DNA of 34,985 bases from Peterkaempfera griseoplana (GCF_001418575.1 NZ_LIQR01000084.1:1-34985); one strand, 5' to 3'. Positions 22,619-32,134 are shown, counted from the stretch's first letter. Numbers and translations are program-made. Notes: generated by a model from the letters alone, not told the origin.

Positions 22619-24868
22619 GTGCCGGACATCACCGTGCAGGAGGAGCTGGAGACCATGGGCAGCACCCCTCGTCCCGTTCGCGCCGTGGAGCAGCCGCCTG
22701 CGGGCGGGGCGACCGCGACGCTCGGCATCCCGCTGGTGTCCGGTAACGCCCTGGTGGCGGACGAGCACCCGGCCGAGGTCTTCCCGGAGTTCGAGGAGGA
22801 GCTGCCGCAGGGCCGCTTCCTGGACCGGGAGCGCAGCTGGCTGGCGTTCAACGAGCGGGTGCTGGAGCTCGCCGAGGACCCGGAGACCCCGCTGCTGGAG
22901 CGGGCCAAGTTCCTGGCGATCTTCGCCAGCAACATGGACGAGTTCTTCATGGTGCGGGTGGCCGGGCTCAAGCGCCGGATCGCCACCGGGGTCGCCACCC
23001 GCTCCGCCTCCGGCCTGCAGCCGCGCGAGGTGCTGGAGCAGATCTGGACCCGCTCCCGGGAGCTGATGGCCCGTCAGGCCGCAGACTTCCAGCAGGACGT
23101 GCTGCCGGAGCTGGCCGCCGAGGGCATCGAGCTGGTGCGCTGGGACGACCTCACGGACAAGGAGCAGTCCCGGCTGCACACCCTCTTCCGGCAGCGGATC
23201 TACCCCGTGCTGACCCCGCTGGCGGTGGACCCGGCACACCCGTTCCCGTACATATCGGGACTCTCCCTCAACCTGGCGGTGGTGGTCCGCAACCCGCTGT
23301 CGGGCCACAAGCACTTCGCCCGGGTGAAGGTCCCCCAGTCGCTGAACCGCTTCCTGGAGGCGTCCCCGCAGCGCTACGTCCCGCTGGAGGACGTGATGGG
23401 GGCGCACCTGGAGGAGCTCTTCCCGGGCATGGAGGTGCTGGCGCACCACGCCTTCCGGGTGACCCGCAACGAGGACCTCGAGGTCGAGGAGGACGACGCC
23501 GAGAACATCCTCAAGGCGCTGGAGAAGGAGCTGATGCGGCGGCGCTTCGGGCCGCCGGTGCGCCTGGAGGTCGAGGAGTCCATCGACCCCTACGTGCTGG
23601 ACCTGCTGGTCCGCGAGCTCAACATCAGCGAGGCCGAGGTCTACCCGCTGCCCGGCCCGCTGGACCTCACCGGCCTCTTCGGGCTGGCCGAGCAGGACCG
23701 GCCCGAGCTGCGCTACCCCAAGTTCGTGGCGGGCACCGCGCGCGGCCTCACCGACGTGGAGTCGGCCTCCGCACCGGACATCTTCGCCGCGATGCGCGAG
23801 CGGGACGTGCTGCTGCACCATCCGTACGACTCCTTCTCCACCTCGGTGCAGGCCTTCCTGGAGCAGGCCGCGGCCGACCCGGACGTGCTGGCCATCAAGC
23901 AGACGCTCTACCGCACCAGCGGCGACTCCCCGATCGTGGACGCCCTGATCGACGCCGCGGAGTCCGGCAAGCAGGTGCTGGTGCTGGTGGAGATCAAGGC
24001 CCGATTCGACGAGCAGGCCAACATCAAGTGGGCCCGCAAGCTGGAGGAGGCCGGCTGCCATGTGGTGTACGGCCTGATCGGGCTGAAGACGCACTGCAAG
24101 CTCTCCCTGGTGGTCCGCCAGGAGGGGGAGTCGCTGCGCCGCTACTCGCACGTCGGCACCGGCAACTACCACCCCAAGACGGCCCGCCTCTACGAGGACC
24201 TGGGGCTGCTGACCTCGGACCCCCAGGTGGGCGCGGACCTCTCGGACCTGTTCAACCGGCTGTCCGGGTACTCGCGCCGCGAGTCCTACCGGCGGCTGCT
24301 GGTGGCGCCGCGCGGACTGCGTGACGGCCTGGTCTCCCGGATCCACGAGGAGATCGCCCACCACCGGGCGGGCCGCCCCGCCCGGGTGCAGATCAAGGTC
24401 AACTCGATCGTCGACGAGACCCTGGTGGACGCCCTCTACCGGGCCTCCCAGGCGGGGGTCCCGGTGGATGTGTGGGTGCGCGGCATCTGCGCGGTGCGGC
24501 CCGGCGTGGCCGGGCTGTCGGAGAACATCCGGGTGCGCAGCGTACTGGGGCGCTTCCTGGAGCACTCACGGATCTTCGTCTTCGGCAACGGAGGCGATCC
24601 CGAGGTGTGGATCGGCAGCGCCGACATGATGCACCGCAACCTCGACCGCCGCATCGAGGCGCTGGTACGGGTGGCCGACCCGGCCCAGCGCGCCGAACTT
24701 GCCGGCCTGGTGGAACTGGGCATGTCCGACGAGACGGCCTCCTGGCACCTGGGCCCGGACGGCACCTGGACCCGCCACTGGCACGACGGGGACGGGCGGC
24801 GGCTGCGGCACGTCCAGGAACTCCTCATCGAGTCGCGCAGGCGCCGGCGCGGGTCGGCCAACCGCTAG
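22619..24868 (+). CDS. ppk: Polyphosphate kinase 1
   Basis: The 749-residue protein is a full PPK1: N-terminal domain [38 protein letters not shown], then two PLD-like catalytic domains. His511 ([20 protein letters not shown]) is the autophosphorylated histidine; His649 ([11 protein letters not shown]) and the arginine-rich C-terminus complete the site. It makes polyphosphate from ATP reversibly, at the membrane or in the cytosol. I prefer GTG 22619 with GAGGAG six bases upstream. ATG 22487 would add 44 residues but lies only six bases past the PHO box, lacks a ribosome-binding site, and the added codons have poor third-position G/C; ATG 22655 is a third option. A CHAD gene follows by 52 bp, supporting a polyphosphate unit. 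Confidence 0.96.
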   Translation: MPDITVQEELETMGSTPRPVRAVEQPPAGGATATLGIPLVSGNALVADEHPAEVFPEFEEELPQGRFLDRERSWLAFNERVLELAEDPETPLLERAKFLAIFASNMDEFFMVRVAGLKRRIATGVATRSASGLQPREVLEQIWTRSRELMARQAADFQQDVLPELAAEGIELVRWDDLTDKEQSRLHTLFRQRIYPVLTPLAVDPAHPFPYISGLSLNLAVVVRNPLSGHKHFARVKVPQSLNRFLEASPQRYVPLEDVMGAHLEELFPGMEVLAHHAFRVTRNEDLEVEEDDAENILKALEKELMRRRFGPPVRLEVEESIDPYVLDLLVRELNISEAEVYPLPGPLDLTGLFGLAEQDRPELRYPKFVAGTARGLTDVESASAPDIFAAMRERDVLLHHPYDSFSTSVQAFLEQAAADPDVLAIKQTLYRTSGDSPIVDALIDAAESGKQVLVLVEIKARFDEQANIKWARKLEEAGCHVVYGLIGLKTHCKLSLVVRQEGESLRRYSHVGTGNYHPKTARLYEDLGLLTSDPQVGADLSDLFNRLSGYSRRESYRRLLVAPRGLRDGLVSRIHEEIAHHRAGRPARVQIKVNSIVDETLVDALYRASQAGVPVDVWVRGICAVRPGVAGLSENIRVRSVLGRFLEHSRIFVFGNGGDPEVWIGSADMMHRNLDRRIEALVRVADPAQRAELAGLVELGMSDETASWHLGPDGTWTRHWHDGDGRRLRHVQELLIESRRRRRGSANR

Positions 24869-24920
24869 GCCGTACGCGGCCGCCGCCCACCGCTTACGGG
24901 GGAACGGGGACCTCTTCCAG

Positions 24921-26024
24921 ATGACCGACGCGCTCTCGCCTGCCTCGCAGTCCACGGCTCCCCCGACGGTTGCCACCGCCGGGGACCCGACTGCCGGGGA
25001 GGTGCTCACCGCCCATCTCACCGCCCAGGCGACAGCCTTCCTGCGCGCCCTGCCCACGCTGCGCGGCGAACCCGGCGGCAGATCCGACGAGCAGGGCGAG
25101 GAGCTGCTGCGCGCCGTACGGCGGGTCGGCGGGGCCCTGCACACCTTCGCCGGAGCCATGGAGCCGGGCTGGGCACAGGATCTCCGCGACGAACTGCGCT
25201 GGCTGCTCGACATGCTGGCCCAGGAGCCGTCCCACAACCGGCGCCTCGCCCGGCTGCTGACCACCCTGGACTCGCTCACCAGGGCGGCCGCCCCGGACCG
25301 GCTGCCGGCGCAGCGCGGCGGGGAACCGTCGGCCACCGGGATGCTGGCCGGCCACCCGGGCGCCGCCAAGGCGCGGGCGCTGCTGGAGCGGCAGCTGTCG
25401 GTGGCCCGCGCCCGGATCCACACCTCGTCGCTGCAGGAGCTGCGCTCGGCCCGGCTGCATGCGCTGGCCGACCGGATGACCCTGCTCACCGGCGAGGTGC
25501 CGCTGGCCGCGTCCTCCAGTGCCCCGGCGAGAGAGGTGCTGCTGCCGCAGGCCGCCGCCGCGCTGGGCGCCCTGGCCCACGCGGCGGAGGAGCTGCCGCT
25601 GCTGCGGGCGGGCGCCGCCTACAACGGGGACGCGCGGCACCGGCTGCGCACCGGGGCGCCGCTGCCGGACGCCGACGCCGCCCTGGGCACCGATGACGCG
25701 CCGTGGCTGCGGGTACGGATTCTGGTCAAGCGGGCCCGTTATGCCCTCGAGGTGTGCCGGCCGCTGCTGGGCGGGCAGGCGTCGGGGACGGCGGCCCGGC
25801 TGGAGTCGCTGAGCCGGGTACTGGACCGCCACCAGGAGGCGGCGGACGCGGCCTCCACCGCCGCCGCGGCGGCCCGGACCCCGCGGATCACCCCGGCGAC
25901 GGCCTATGTGCTGGGTGTGGTCCATGCGGACCAGCGGCTGGAGGTGGAGGCCGCCCGCTACTCCTTCGGCTGCCAGTGGCCGGAGCTGCGCGGCTCCGAC
26001 TGGCCCGACTGGCCGGTCCGCTGA
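24921..26024 (+). CDS. CHAD-domain protein
   Basis: The 367-residue protein is all-helical with the CHAD arrangement: conserved basic and histidine residues in AVRRVGGALHTFAGAM (about 68-83), ELRSARLHALADRMTLL and VRILVKRARYALEVCRPLLGG. CHAD domains bind polyphosphate through a basic groove, and their genes accompany polyphosphate enzymes, as here 52 bp after ppk. The N-terminal 25 residues are Ala/Thr/Pro-rich and likely disordered. No catalytic residue set is visible, so it probably binds or localises polyphosphate. The ATG at 24921 has GGGGA upstream; a Nudix gene follows by 44 bp on the same strand. Confidence 0.88.
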   Translation: MTDALSPASQSTAPPTVATAGDPTAGEVLTAHLTAQATAFLRALPTLRGEPGGRSDEQGEELLRAVRRVGGALHTFAGAMEPGWAQDLRDELRWLLDMLAQEPSHNRRLARLLTTLDSLTRAAAPDRLPAQRGGEPSATGMLAGHPGAAKARALLERQLSVARARIHTSSLQELRSARLHALADRMTLLTGEVPLAASSSAPAREVLLPQAAAALGALAHAAEELPLLRAGAAYNGDARHRLRTGAPLPDADAALGTDDAPWLRVRILVKRARYALEVCRPLLGGQASGTAARLESLSRVLDRHQEAADAASTAAAAARTPRITPATAYVLGVVHADQRLEVEAARYSFGCQWPELRGSDWPDWPVR

Positions 26025-26068
26025 CTGCTGGCAGCAGGTCGCCGGGCAGGCGCGGAAAGGAGGCCCGG

Positions 26069-26545
26069 ATGCGGACCACCGTACTGGCGGCGGGGGCCGT
26101 GCTCTGGCTGCCCGGGGTGTCCGGCGGCGCTGCGCGGCACCCCGCCGAGCTGCGGTTCTGCTGGTTCGAGCCGCTGCTGGCGCTGATCCACCGGCCCAAG
26201 TACGACGACTGGTCGATGCCCAAGGGCAAGCTGAAGCCGGGCGAGGACGCCATGGCGGGCGCCCTGCGCGAGGTGCGCGAGGAGACCGGGTTCAGCTGTG
26301 TGCTGGGCGCCGCGTTGCCCACCCTGCACTACTCCGCGCAGGGCCGGCCCAAGCAGGTCCGCTACTGGGCGGCGGTGCCGGTGGGCGGCCGCTTCACCGC
26401 CAACCGCGAGGTGGACCGTATGGAGTGGCTGCCCGCCGCGGCCGCCCGGGCCCGGCTGACACGGGACCTCGACCGGCTGCTGGTGGACGCCCTGCTGGAG
26501 GCGCTGCGGCATGGCGAACATGACATGGTACCGACATTTTCTTGA
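26069..26545 (+). CDS. Nudix hydrolase
   Basis: The 158-residue protein has a perfect Nudix box at residues 53-75: G53, E59, R67-E68, E71-E72 and G74 in the G-x5-E-x7-REUxEExGU pattern. Nudix enzymes cleave a nucleoside diphosphate linked to another group, using a divalent metal held by the glutamates. The region just before the box, LALIHRPKYDDWSMPKGKLKPG, resembles MutT/Ap4A- or diphosphoinositol-type hydrolases; linear polyphosphate or dinucleoside polyphosphate as substrate is an inference from its place between the CHAD and pst genes. The ATG has GAAAGGAGG five bases upstream, the strongest in the window. Confidence 0.93.
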   Translation: MRTTVLAAGAVLWLPGVSGGAARHPAELRFCWFEPLLALIHRPKYDDWSMPKGKLKPGEDAMAGALREVREETGFSCVLGAALPTLHYSAQGRPKQVRYWAAVPVGGRFTANREVDRMEWLPAAAARARLTRDLDRLLVDALLEALRHGEHDMVPTFS

Positions 26546-26611
26546 TCCCACCGTGTCCCGTCCGTGAGGAAACCGTTACTACCGACCGCGGTCTCCTTGC
26601 GTCCCTCCGAG

Positions 26612-26651
26612 GTTCACCCTCCGTTCATTCACGCCCGCCTGACGCTTCACC
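26612..26651 (+). promoter_or_regulatory. PHO box upstream of pstS
   Basis: Units starting at 26612 (gttcacc, exact match), 26623 (gttcatt), 26634 (cccgcct, degenerate) and 26645 (cttcacc) keep exact 11-bp spacing. This is a composite PhoP-binding site overlapping the expected -35 region. A -10-like taacgt follows at 26661-26666, predicting a leader of about 80 nt before pstS. Confidence 0.85.
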
Positions 26652-26751
26652 TCTCCGGCCTAACGTCATCTTCATCGACGCCCGTCACGGTCGTCACGAC
26701 ACCGAGAAGCCCCAGGTCAGGACAGTCGGGGCTGCCAGAAAGGGACACACA

Positions 26752-27903
26752 GTGAAGCTCCAGCGGAACGGCCGCTCCAAGGCCCTCGCAATCGGCGCCC
26801 TGGCGGTCGTCAGCTCGCTGTCGCTCGCAGCGTGCGGCTCTGACGACAACAACAAGACCTCCAGCTCGGCCGCTCCCAGCGTCTCCTCCTCGGCCGGCGG
26901 CAGCACCAGCGCCGCCGCCGACTGCGGCAAGGGCGGCCAGCTGCTCGGTGCGGGCTCCACCGCCCAGGCCAACGCGATCGAGGTCTGGAAGGCCGCCTTC
27001 CAGGCCCAGTGCTCCGGCACCGTGATCAACTACAACGGCAACGGCTCCGGCGCCGGCGTCGCCAACTTCAACCAGGGCAAGGTCGCCTTCGCCGGCTCCG
27101 ACGCCGCCCTGAAGCCCGAGGAGGTCACCGCCTCCAAGACGGTCTGCACCGGCGGCCAGGGCATCGACCTCCCGATGGTCGGCGGCGCGGTCGCGATCGC
27201 CTACAACGTCGACGGCGTCGACAACCTGGTGCTGGACGGCCCCACGCTGGCCAAGATCTTCGACAGCAAGATCACCAAGTGGAACGACCCGGCCATCGCC
27301 AAGCTCAACCCGGGCGCCAAGCTGCCGGACGCCAACATCCAGGCCTTCCACCGCGCTGACGACTCCGGCACCACCAAGAACGTCACCGCCTACTTCGCGG
27401 CCGCCGGCGGCAAGGACGCGTGGCCCTACGAGCCCGACAAGAAGTGGGCCGGCAAGGGCGGCCAGGCCGCGACCGGCAGCGCCGGCCTCGCGGGCCAGGT
27501 CAAGCAGCAGAAGAACTCGATCACCTATGTCGAGCTCTCCTACGCGCAGACCAACAGCCTGAAGACCGCCAAGATCGCCACCGGTGCCGCGCAGCCCGTG
27601 GACGCGACCGCCGAGGCCGCTGCCAAGACCATCGGCCTCGCCAAGGTCGTCGGCACCGGCAACGACCTGGCCCTCTCCCTCGACTACGCCACCAAGGCCG
27701 ACGGCGCCTACCCGATCGTCCTGGTGACCTACGAGATCGTCTGCGACAAGGGCAACAAGGCCGACACCCTCCCCGGCGTCAAGGCCTTCCTGAACTACAC
27801 CATCAGCGACGCGGCCCAGCAGGCCATCGCCGACAAGGGCTACGTCCCGCTGCCGGCCGAGGTCGCCACCAAGGTGAAGGCGATCATCCCGACCCTCGCC
27901 TGA
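26752..27903 (+). CDS. pstS: PstS, phosphate-binding lipoprotein
   Basis: The 383-residue precursor starts at GTG 26752 with AAAGGGA upstream. A lipoprotein signal ends at LAAC with Cys28, followed by a Ser-rich linker. The phosphate-binding fold has LLGAGSTAQANAIEVW, GSGAGVANFNQGKVAFAGSDAAL and FHRADDSGTTKNVTAYF, the segments that hold phosphate in PstS. It captures inorganic phosphate outside the cell and delivers it to PstCA. A hairpin between pstS and pstC probably makes pstS mRNA more abundant than the rest. PhoP activation is expected from the PHO box. Confidence 0.97.
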   Translation: MKLQRNGRSKALAIGALAVVSSLSLAACGSDDNNKTSSSAAPSVSSSAGGSTSAAADCGKGGQLLGAGSTAQANAIEVWKAAFQAQCSGTVINYNGNGSGAGVANFNQGKVAFAGSDAALKPEEVTASKTVCTGGQGIDLPMVGGAVAIAYNVDGVDNLVLDGPTLAKIFDSKITKWNDPAIAKLNPGAKLPDANIQAFHRADDSGTTKNVTAYFAAAGGKDAWPYEPDKKWAGKGGQAATGSAGLAGQVKQQKNSITYVELSYAQTNSLKTAKIATGAAQPVDATAEAAAKTIGLAKVVGTGNDLALSLDYATKADGAYPIVLVTYEIVCDKGNKADTLPGVKAFLNYTISDAAQQAIADKGYVPLPAEVATKVKAIIPTLA

Positions 27904-27927
27904 TCCATCGGGTCCCCCATGTGACAC

Positions 27928-27967
27928 GTGTGGCCGGCCCCGGAGGAGGGGGTGGGGCCGGCCACAC
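27928..27967 (+). terminator. Attenuating hairpin between pstS and pstC
   Basis: A perfect 14-bp stem (27928-27941 with 27954-27967) encloses a 12-nt loop, 25 bases past the pstS stop. No separate promoter is obvious before pstC, so partial termination or mRNA stabilisation would favour pstS over pstCAB. Confidence 0.75.
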
Positions 27968-28068
27968 GCACCCGCCTCCCTCCTCCCGCCGACGCAACCG
28001 ACAGTCCGGTGCACCGCCGCCAGGCGCCGCCCACCACAGGGGCAGGCGCCTTCAGACCGGAGACGACC

Positions 28069-29151
28069 ATGGACACACCCTCGCCGACCGTCCCCCAGGA
28101 CCGGGACGACGGCCGCAACCACCCGCCGCACGACACCGTCGACCTCCCCGCGCAGCTGCCCTCCGCCCTTGCGCAGGCCACCGGACAGAGCGGGGTCAGC
28201 TCCCCGCCCAAGGCCGGGAACCGCATCGGGGACACTCTCTTCCTCGCCGCCTCCCGGGGCTCGGGCATCCTGCTGCTCTGCATCATGGCCGCGATCGCGA
28301 TCTTCCTCGGCTGGCAGGCCAGCAAGTCGATCGGCTCCAACCACGGCAACTTCTTCACCACCTTCGAGTGGAACGCCGACGCCACACCGCCGGTCTTCGG
28401 CATCGCCGTCCTACTCTTCGGCACCGTGGTCAGCTCGGTCATCGCCATGGCCGTCGCCGTACCGGTCGCCATGGGCATCGCCCTGTTCATCTCGCACTAC
28501 GCACCGCGCCGCCTGGCCCAGCCGATCGCCTACCTGGTCGACCTGCTCGCCGCGGTGCCCAGCATCGTCTACGGCCTCTGGGGCGCCCTCTTCCTGGTGC
28601 CGCACATGAACGGCCTGACCTCCTGGATGAACGACTACCTCGGCTGGACGTACGTCTTCGGCCAGAGCGACAGCGTCGCCGGCAGCGCGCCGCGCAACCT
28701 GTTCACCGTCGGGGTGCTGCTCGCCATCATGATCCTGCCGATCATCACCGCGGTCAGCCGCGAGGTCTTCCGGCAGGTTCCGCGGATGCACGAGGAGGCC
28801 GCACTGGCCCTCGGCGCCACCCGCTGGGAGATGATCCGCACCGCCGTGCTGCCCTTCGGCCGCCCCGGCGTGATCAGCGCCTCCATGCTGGGCCTGGGCC
28901 GCGCCCTCGGCGAGACCATGGCGGTCGCCACCGTGCTCTCCCCCTCGGACAAGCTCAATCTGCACATCATGGACCCGGGCGGCGGCACCTTCGCCCAGAA
29001 CATCGCCGCCAAGTTCGGCGAGGCCTTCGACAACGGCCGCAGTGCCCTGATCGCCTCGGGCCTGATGCTGTTCGTGATCACCCTGCTGGTCAACGCGGGG
29101 GCGCGGATGATCATCGCCCGCCGCAAGGAGTTCTCGGGGGCCAACGCATGA
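28069..29151 (+). CDS. pstC: PstC, phosphate ABC permease
   Basis: The 360-residue protein has a 60-residue hydrophilic N-terminus and six membrane helices (first SGILLLCIMAAIAIFLGW). The EAA-type cytosolic loop is HEEAALALGATRWEMIRTAVLPFGRPGVISASMLGLGRALGETMAV. With PstA it forms the membrane channel of the phosphate importer. The ATG follows AGACGACC; Shine-Dalgarno is weak. Its stop overlaps the pstA ATG by ATGA (29148-29151), so translation is coupled. Confidence 0.97.
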   Translation: MDTPSPTVPQDRDDGRNHPPHDTVDLPAQLPSALAQATGQSGVSSPPKAGNRIGDTLFLAASRGSGILLLCIMAAIAIFLGWQASKSIGSNHGNFFTTFEWNADATPPVFGIAVLLFGTVVSSVIAMAVAVPVAMGIALFISHYAPRRLAQPIAYLVDLLAAVPSIVYGLWGALFLVPHMNGLTSWMNDYLGWTYVFGQSDSVAGSAPRNLFTVGVLLAIMILPIITAVSREVFRQVPRMHEEAALALGATRWEMIRTAVLPFGRPGVISASMLGLGRALGETMAVATVLSPSDKLNLHIMDPGGGTFAQNIAAKFGEAFDNGRSALIASGLMLFVITLLVNAGARMIIARRKEFSGANA

Positions 29152-30218
29152 GCGCGCAAGCCAACCACCGCGCCACCTCCCCGCTGGCCGGCCGGACCCT
29201 CACCAGCGGCCGGCTGCCCACGTGGGCGCCCGCCGCCACCGCCGTCGCCGCCATCGCGGTCGGCTGCGCCATCGGCGCCGGCGCCGGCCTCTCCAGCCAC
29301 ATCCAGTGGGGCCTGATCGCCGCGCTGCTCTTCGTGGCGGGCAACTACGCCGTGGCCGCCCGGGTCGAGGGGCCCCGGCAGGCCAAGGACCGGCTGGCCA
29401 CCAGCCTGGTCTGGGTCTGCTTCATCCTCGCGGTGATCCCGCTGGTCTCGCTGACCGTCTACACCATCCAGAAGGGCGCCGGCGTCATCAGCGGCACCTT
29501 CCTCACCCACTCCATGAACGGCGTGATCAGCTCCGAGCCCGGCGGCGGCATCTACCACGCCATCATGGGCACCCTGGAGCAGGTCGGCCTGGCCACCCTG
29601 ATCGCCGCACCGATCGGCCTGCTGACCGCCGTCTACCTGGTGGAGTACGGCAGGGGCAGGCTCGCCCGCACCGTCACCTTCTTCGTGGACGTGATGACCG
29701 GCGTCCCCTCGATCGTGGCCGGACTCTTCGTCCTCTCCTTCTGGATCATCATCCTGGGCTTCAGCTTCTCCGGCTTCGCCGGCAGCATGGCGCTCTCCAT
29801 CCTGATGATGCCGGTGGTCGTCCGCTCCACGGAGGAGATGCTCAAGCTCGTCCCCAACGAGCTGCGCGAGGCCTCCTACGCGCTGGGCGTCCCCAAGTGG
29901 AAAACCATCGTGCGGATCGTCATCCCCACCGCCATCGGCGGCATCACCACCGGCATCATGCTGGCCATCGCCCGCATCACCGGTGAGACCGCCCCCGTGC
30001 TGCTGCTCTGCTTCACCACGGACGTCATCAACACCAACCCGTTCCAGGACGCACAGGAGTCACTGCCGCTCTACATCTGGCACCAGTACTCGCTGGGCAA
30101 CGACCAGACCTACGCCCGCGCCTGGGGCGCGGCGCTGGTACTGATCGCCATTGTGATGGGCCTGAACCTCATCGCGCGGGGCATCGCGCGCTGGCGTTCG
30201 CCCAAGGCCGGCCACTGA
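29148..30218 (+). CDS. pstA: PstA, phosphate ABC permease
   Basis: The 356-residue protein has two extra N-terminal helices (about 28-45 and 52-70) before the six-helix permease core. The EAA loop is LREASYALGVPKWKTIVRIVIPTAIGGITTGIMLAIARITGETAPV. It pairs with PstC in the membrane and contacts PstB. Its start overlaps the pstC stop (ATGA). pstB begins 34 bases later. Confidence 0.97.
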   Translation: MSAQANHRATSPLAGRTLTSGRLPTWAPAATAVAAIAVGCAIGAGAGLSSHIQWGLIAALLFVAGNYAVAARVEGPRQAKDRLATSLVWVCFILAVIPLVSLTVYTIQKGAGVISGTFLTHSMNGVISSEPGGGIYHAIMGTLEQVGLATLIAAPIGLLTAVYLVEYGRGRLARTVTFFVDVMTGVPSIVAGLFVLSFWIIILGFSFSGFAGSMALSILMMPVVVRSTEEMLKLVPNELREASYALGVPKWKTIVRIVIPTAIGGITTGIMLAIARITGETAPVLLLCFTTDVINTNPFQDAQESLPLYIWHQYSLGNDQTYARAWGAALVLIAIVMGLNLIARGIARWRSPKAGH

Positions 30219-30252
30219 CACCCCCTGACGACGGAACGAGAGAAGAAACATC

Positions 30253-31029
30253 ATGGCCAAGCGCATCGACGTCAGCGGACTGTCGGCCTACTACGGATCC
30301 TTCAAGGGCATCGAGGACATCTCGATGACCATCGAGCCCCGCTCGGTGACGGCCTTCATCGGCCCCTCCGGCTGCGGCAAGTCCACCTTCCTGCGCACCC
30401 TCAACCGGATGCACGAGGTGATCCCCGGCGCCCGCGTCGAGGGCAAGGTGATGCTGGACGACGAGAACCTCTACGGCGCGGGCGTCGACCCGGTCGCCGT
30501 ACGCCGCACCGTCGGCATGGTCTTCCAGCGGCCCAACCCGTTCCCCACCATGTCCATCTACGACAACGTGGTGGCCGGCCTGCGGCTCGCCGGGGTACGC
30601 AAGAAGTCCCTGCTGGACGCCGTGGTGGAGAAGTCCCTCAAGGGCGCCAACCTCTGGAACGAGGTCAAGGACCGGCTGAACAAGCCCGGCGCCGGCCTCT
30701 CCGGCGGCCAGCAGCAGCGGCTCTGCATCGCCCGCGCCATCGCGGTCGAGCCCCAGGTGCTGCTGATGGACGAGCCCTGCTCCGCACTGGACCCGATCTC
30801 CACCCTCGCCGTCGAGGACCTGATCGGTGAGCTGAAGTCCCAGTTCACCATCGTGATCGTGACCCACAACATGCAGCAGGCCGCCCGGGTCAGCGACCGC
30901 ACCGCCTTCTTCAACCTGGCCGGCGTCGGCCAGCCCGGCCGGCTGGTGGAGATCGACGACACCCAGCGGATCTTCTCCAACCCCTCCGTCCAGGCCACCG
31001 AGGACTACATCTCGGGCCGCTTCGGCTGA
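30253..31029 (+). CDS. pstB: PstB, phosphate ABC ATPase
   Basis: The 258-residue ATPase has Walker [10 protein letters not shown] (37-45), Q-loop in [20 protein letters not shown], signature LSGGQQQR (149-156), Walker [13 protein letters not shown] with Glu174 and the switch histidine in VIVTHNM. It powers phosphate import through PstCA. Start ATG follows ACGAGAGAAGAAAC, a modest ribosome-binding site. It is the last gene of pstSCAB; no phoU follows, and the DUF47 gene next to pit lies on the other strand. A strong terminator follows. Confidence 0.98.
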   Translation: MAKRIDVSGLSAYYGSFKGIEDISMTIEPRSVTAFIGPSGCGKSTFLRTLNRMHEVIPGARVEGKVMLDDENLYGAGVDPVAVRRTVGMVFQRPNPFPTMSIYDNVVAGLRLAGVRKKSLLDAVVEKSLKGANLWNEVKDRLNKPGAGLSGGQQQRLCIARAIAVEPQVLLMDEPCSALDPISTLAVEDLIGELKSQFTIVIVTHNMQQAARVSDRTAFFNLAGVGQPGRLVEIDDTQRIFSNPSVQATEDYISGRFG

Positions 31030-31082
31030 GCCCCCGGACTGTCCCGCGGTGCTGCATGGCGGTGCCGCCGCGGGACATGCAG

Positions 31083-31117
31083 AAGGGCCCGCCCCCTCTC
31101 GGGGGGCGGGCCCTTTT
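31083..31117. terminator. Terminator after pstB, probably also serving pit
   Basis: A 14-bp perfect stem (31083-31096 with 31102-31115, 5-nt loop tctcg) runs into TTTT at 31114-31117. It lies between convergent pstB (ends 31029) and pit (ends 31130). Confidence 0.93.
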
Positions 31118-31129
31118 CGTCCGCGGACG

Positions 31130-32134
31130 TCAGTTGACGGCCAGCACGAAACCGTGGGCGATCCAGTAGACGACGGCCGCCACGACCGCCGCTGCGGGCA
31201 TGGTGATGAACCAGCCCATCACGATGTTCTGCGCCACACCCCAGCGCACCGCCCGGACCCGTTTGGTGGCCCCCACGCCCATGATCGCCGAGGTGATCAC
31301 ATGGGTGGTGGAGATCGGCGCCATGAAGACATAGGCCGTGGTGTAGAGGATGCCGGCCGCGGTGGTCTCCGCGGCGAAGCCCTGCGGCGGATCCAGCTCG
31401 ATGATCTTGCGACCCAGGGTGCGCATGATCCGCCAGCCGCCCGCGTAGGTGCCCAGCGACAGCATCAGCGCGCAGGAGATCTTGACCCAGACCGGGATGC
31501 CGTTGCCCTCCTGCGCCCCCGAGATGGTCAGCGCCAGCACCACCACACCCATGGTCTTCTGGGCGTCCTGCAGACCGTGGCCCAGCGCCATGGCCGCCGC
31601 CGAACCGGTCTGGGCGATCCGGAAACCACGCTTGGCCTTGTGCGGGTTCACCCGGCGGAACAGCCAGAGGATCAGCAGCATCATCAGATAACCGCAGATC
31701 AGACCCACCACGGGGGAGAGGAACATCGGAATGATGATCTTCTGCACCACCCCGCTCCAGATCACATCCGTCCCCCCGGCCAGCGCCGCCCCCACCATGC
31801 CGCCGAAGAGCGCATGCGAGGAGGACGACGGCAGACCGAAGTACCAGGTGGCGAGGTTCCAGGCGATGGCTCCGACCAGGGAGGCGAAGAGGATGGTCAT
31901 CCCCTGGCTGCCGGTCGGGGTCTCGATGATCCCCTTGGAGACGGTGTGGGCCACGCCGGTCCCCAGGAAGGCTCCGGCCAGGTTCATCACCGCTGCCATG
32001 GCCAGGGCGGCCCTGGGGGTGAGCGCCCTGGTGGAGACCGAGGTGGCGATGGCGTTGGCGGAGTCGTGGAAGCCGTTCGTGTACGTGAAGAAGAAGGCGA
32101 CGCCGACGACGACGACGAGTGCGGCGGTGTCCAC
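31130..32134 (-). CDS. pit: Low-affinity inorganic phosphate transporter, PiT family
   Basis: The 334-residue membrane protein has the duplicated PiT signature: N-terminal GFHDSANAIATSVSTRALTP with NLAGAFLGTGVAHTVSKG, and C-terminal TTHVITSAIMGVGATKRVRAVRWG. About ten membrane helices are predicted, and ALGHGLQDAQKTMGV lies in the middle loop. Such carriers move metal-phosphate with protons across the membrane. GTG at 32134 is the start, five bases after the stop of the DUF47 gene, with AAGGAG inside that gene's end. It matches the Streptomyces pap-pitH1 pair as I recall it. No PHO box is visible upstream, in line with a low-affinity, phosphate-replete role. Confidence 0.96.
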   Translation of the reverse strand: MDTAALVVVVGVAFFFTYTNGFHDSANAIATSVSTRALTPRAALAMAAVMNLAGAFLGTGVAHTVSKGIIETPTGSQGMTILFASLVGAIAWNLATWYFGLPSSSSHALFGGMVGAALAGGTDVIWSGVVQKIIIPMFLSPVVGLICGYLMMLLILWLFRRVNPHKAKRGFRIAQTGSAAAMALGHGLQDAQKTMGVVVLALTISGAQEGNGIPVWVKISCALMLSLGTYAGGWRIMRTLGRKIIELDPPQGFAAETTAAGILYTTAYVFMAPISTTHVITSAIMGVGATKRVRAVRWGVAQNIVMGWFITMPAAAVVAAVVYWIAHGFVLAVN

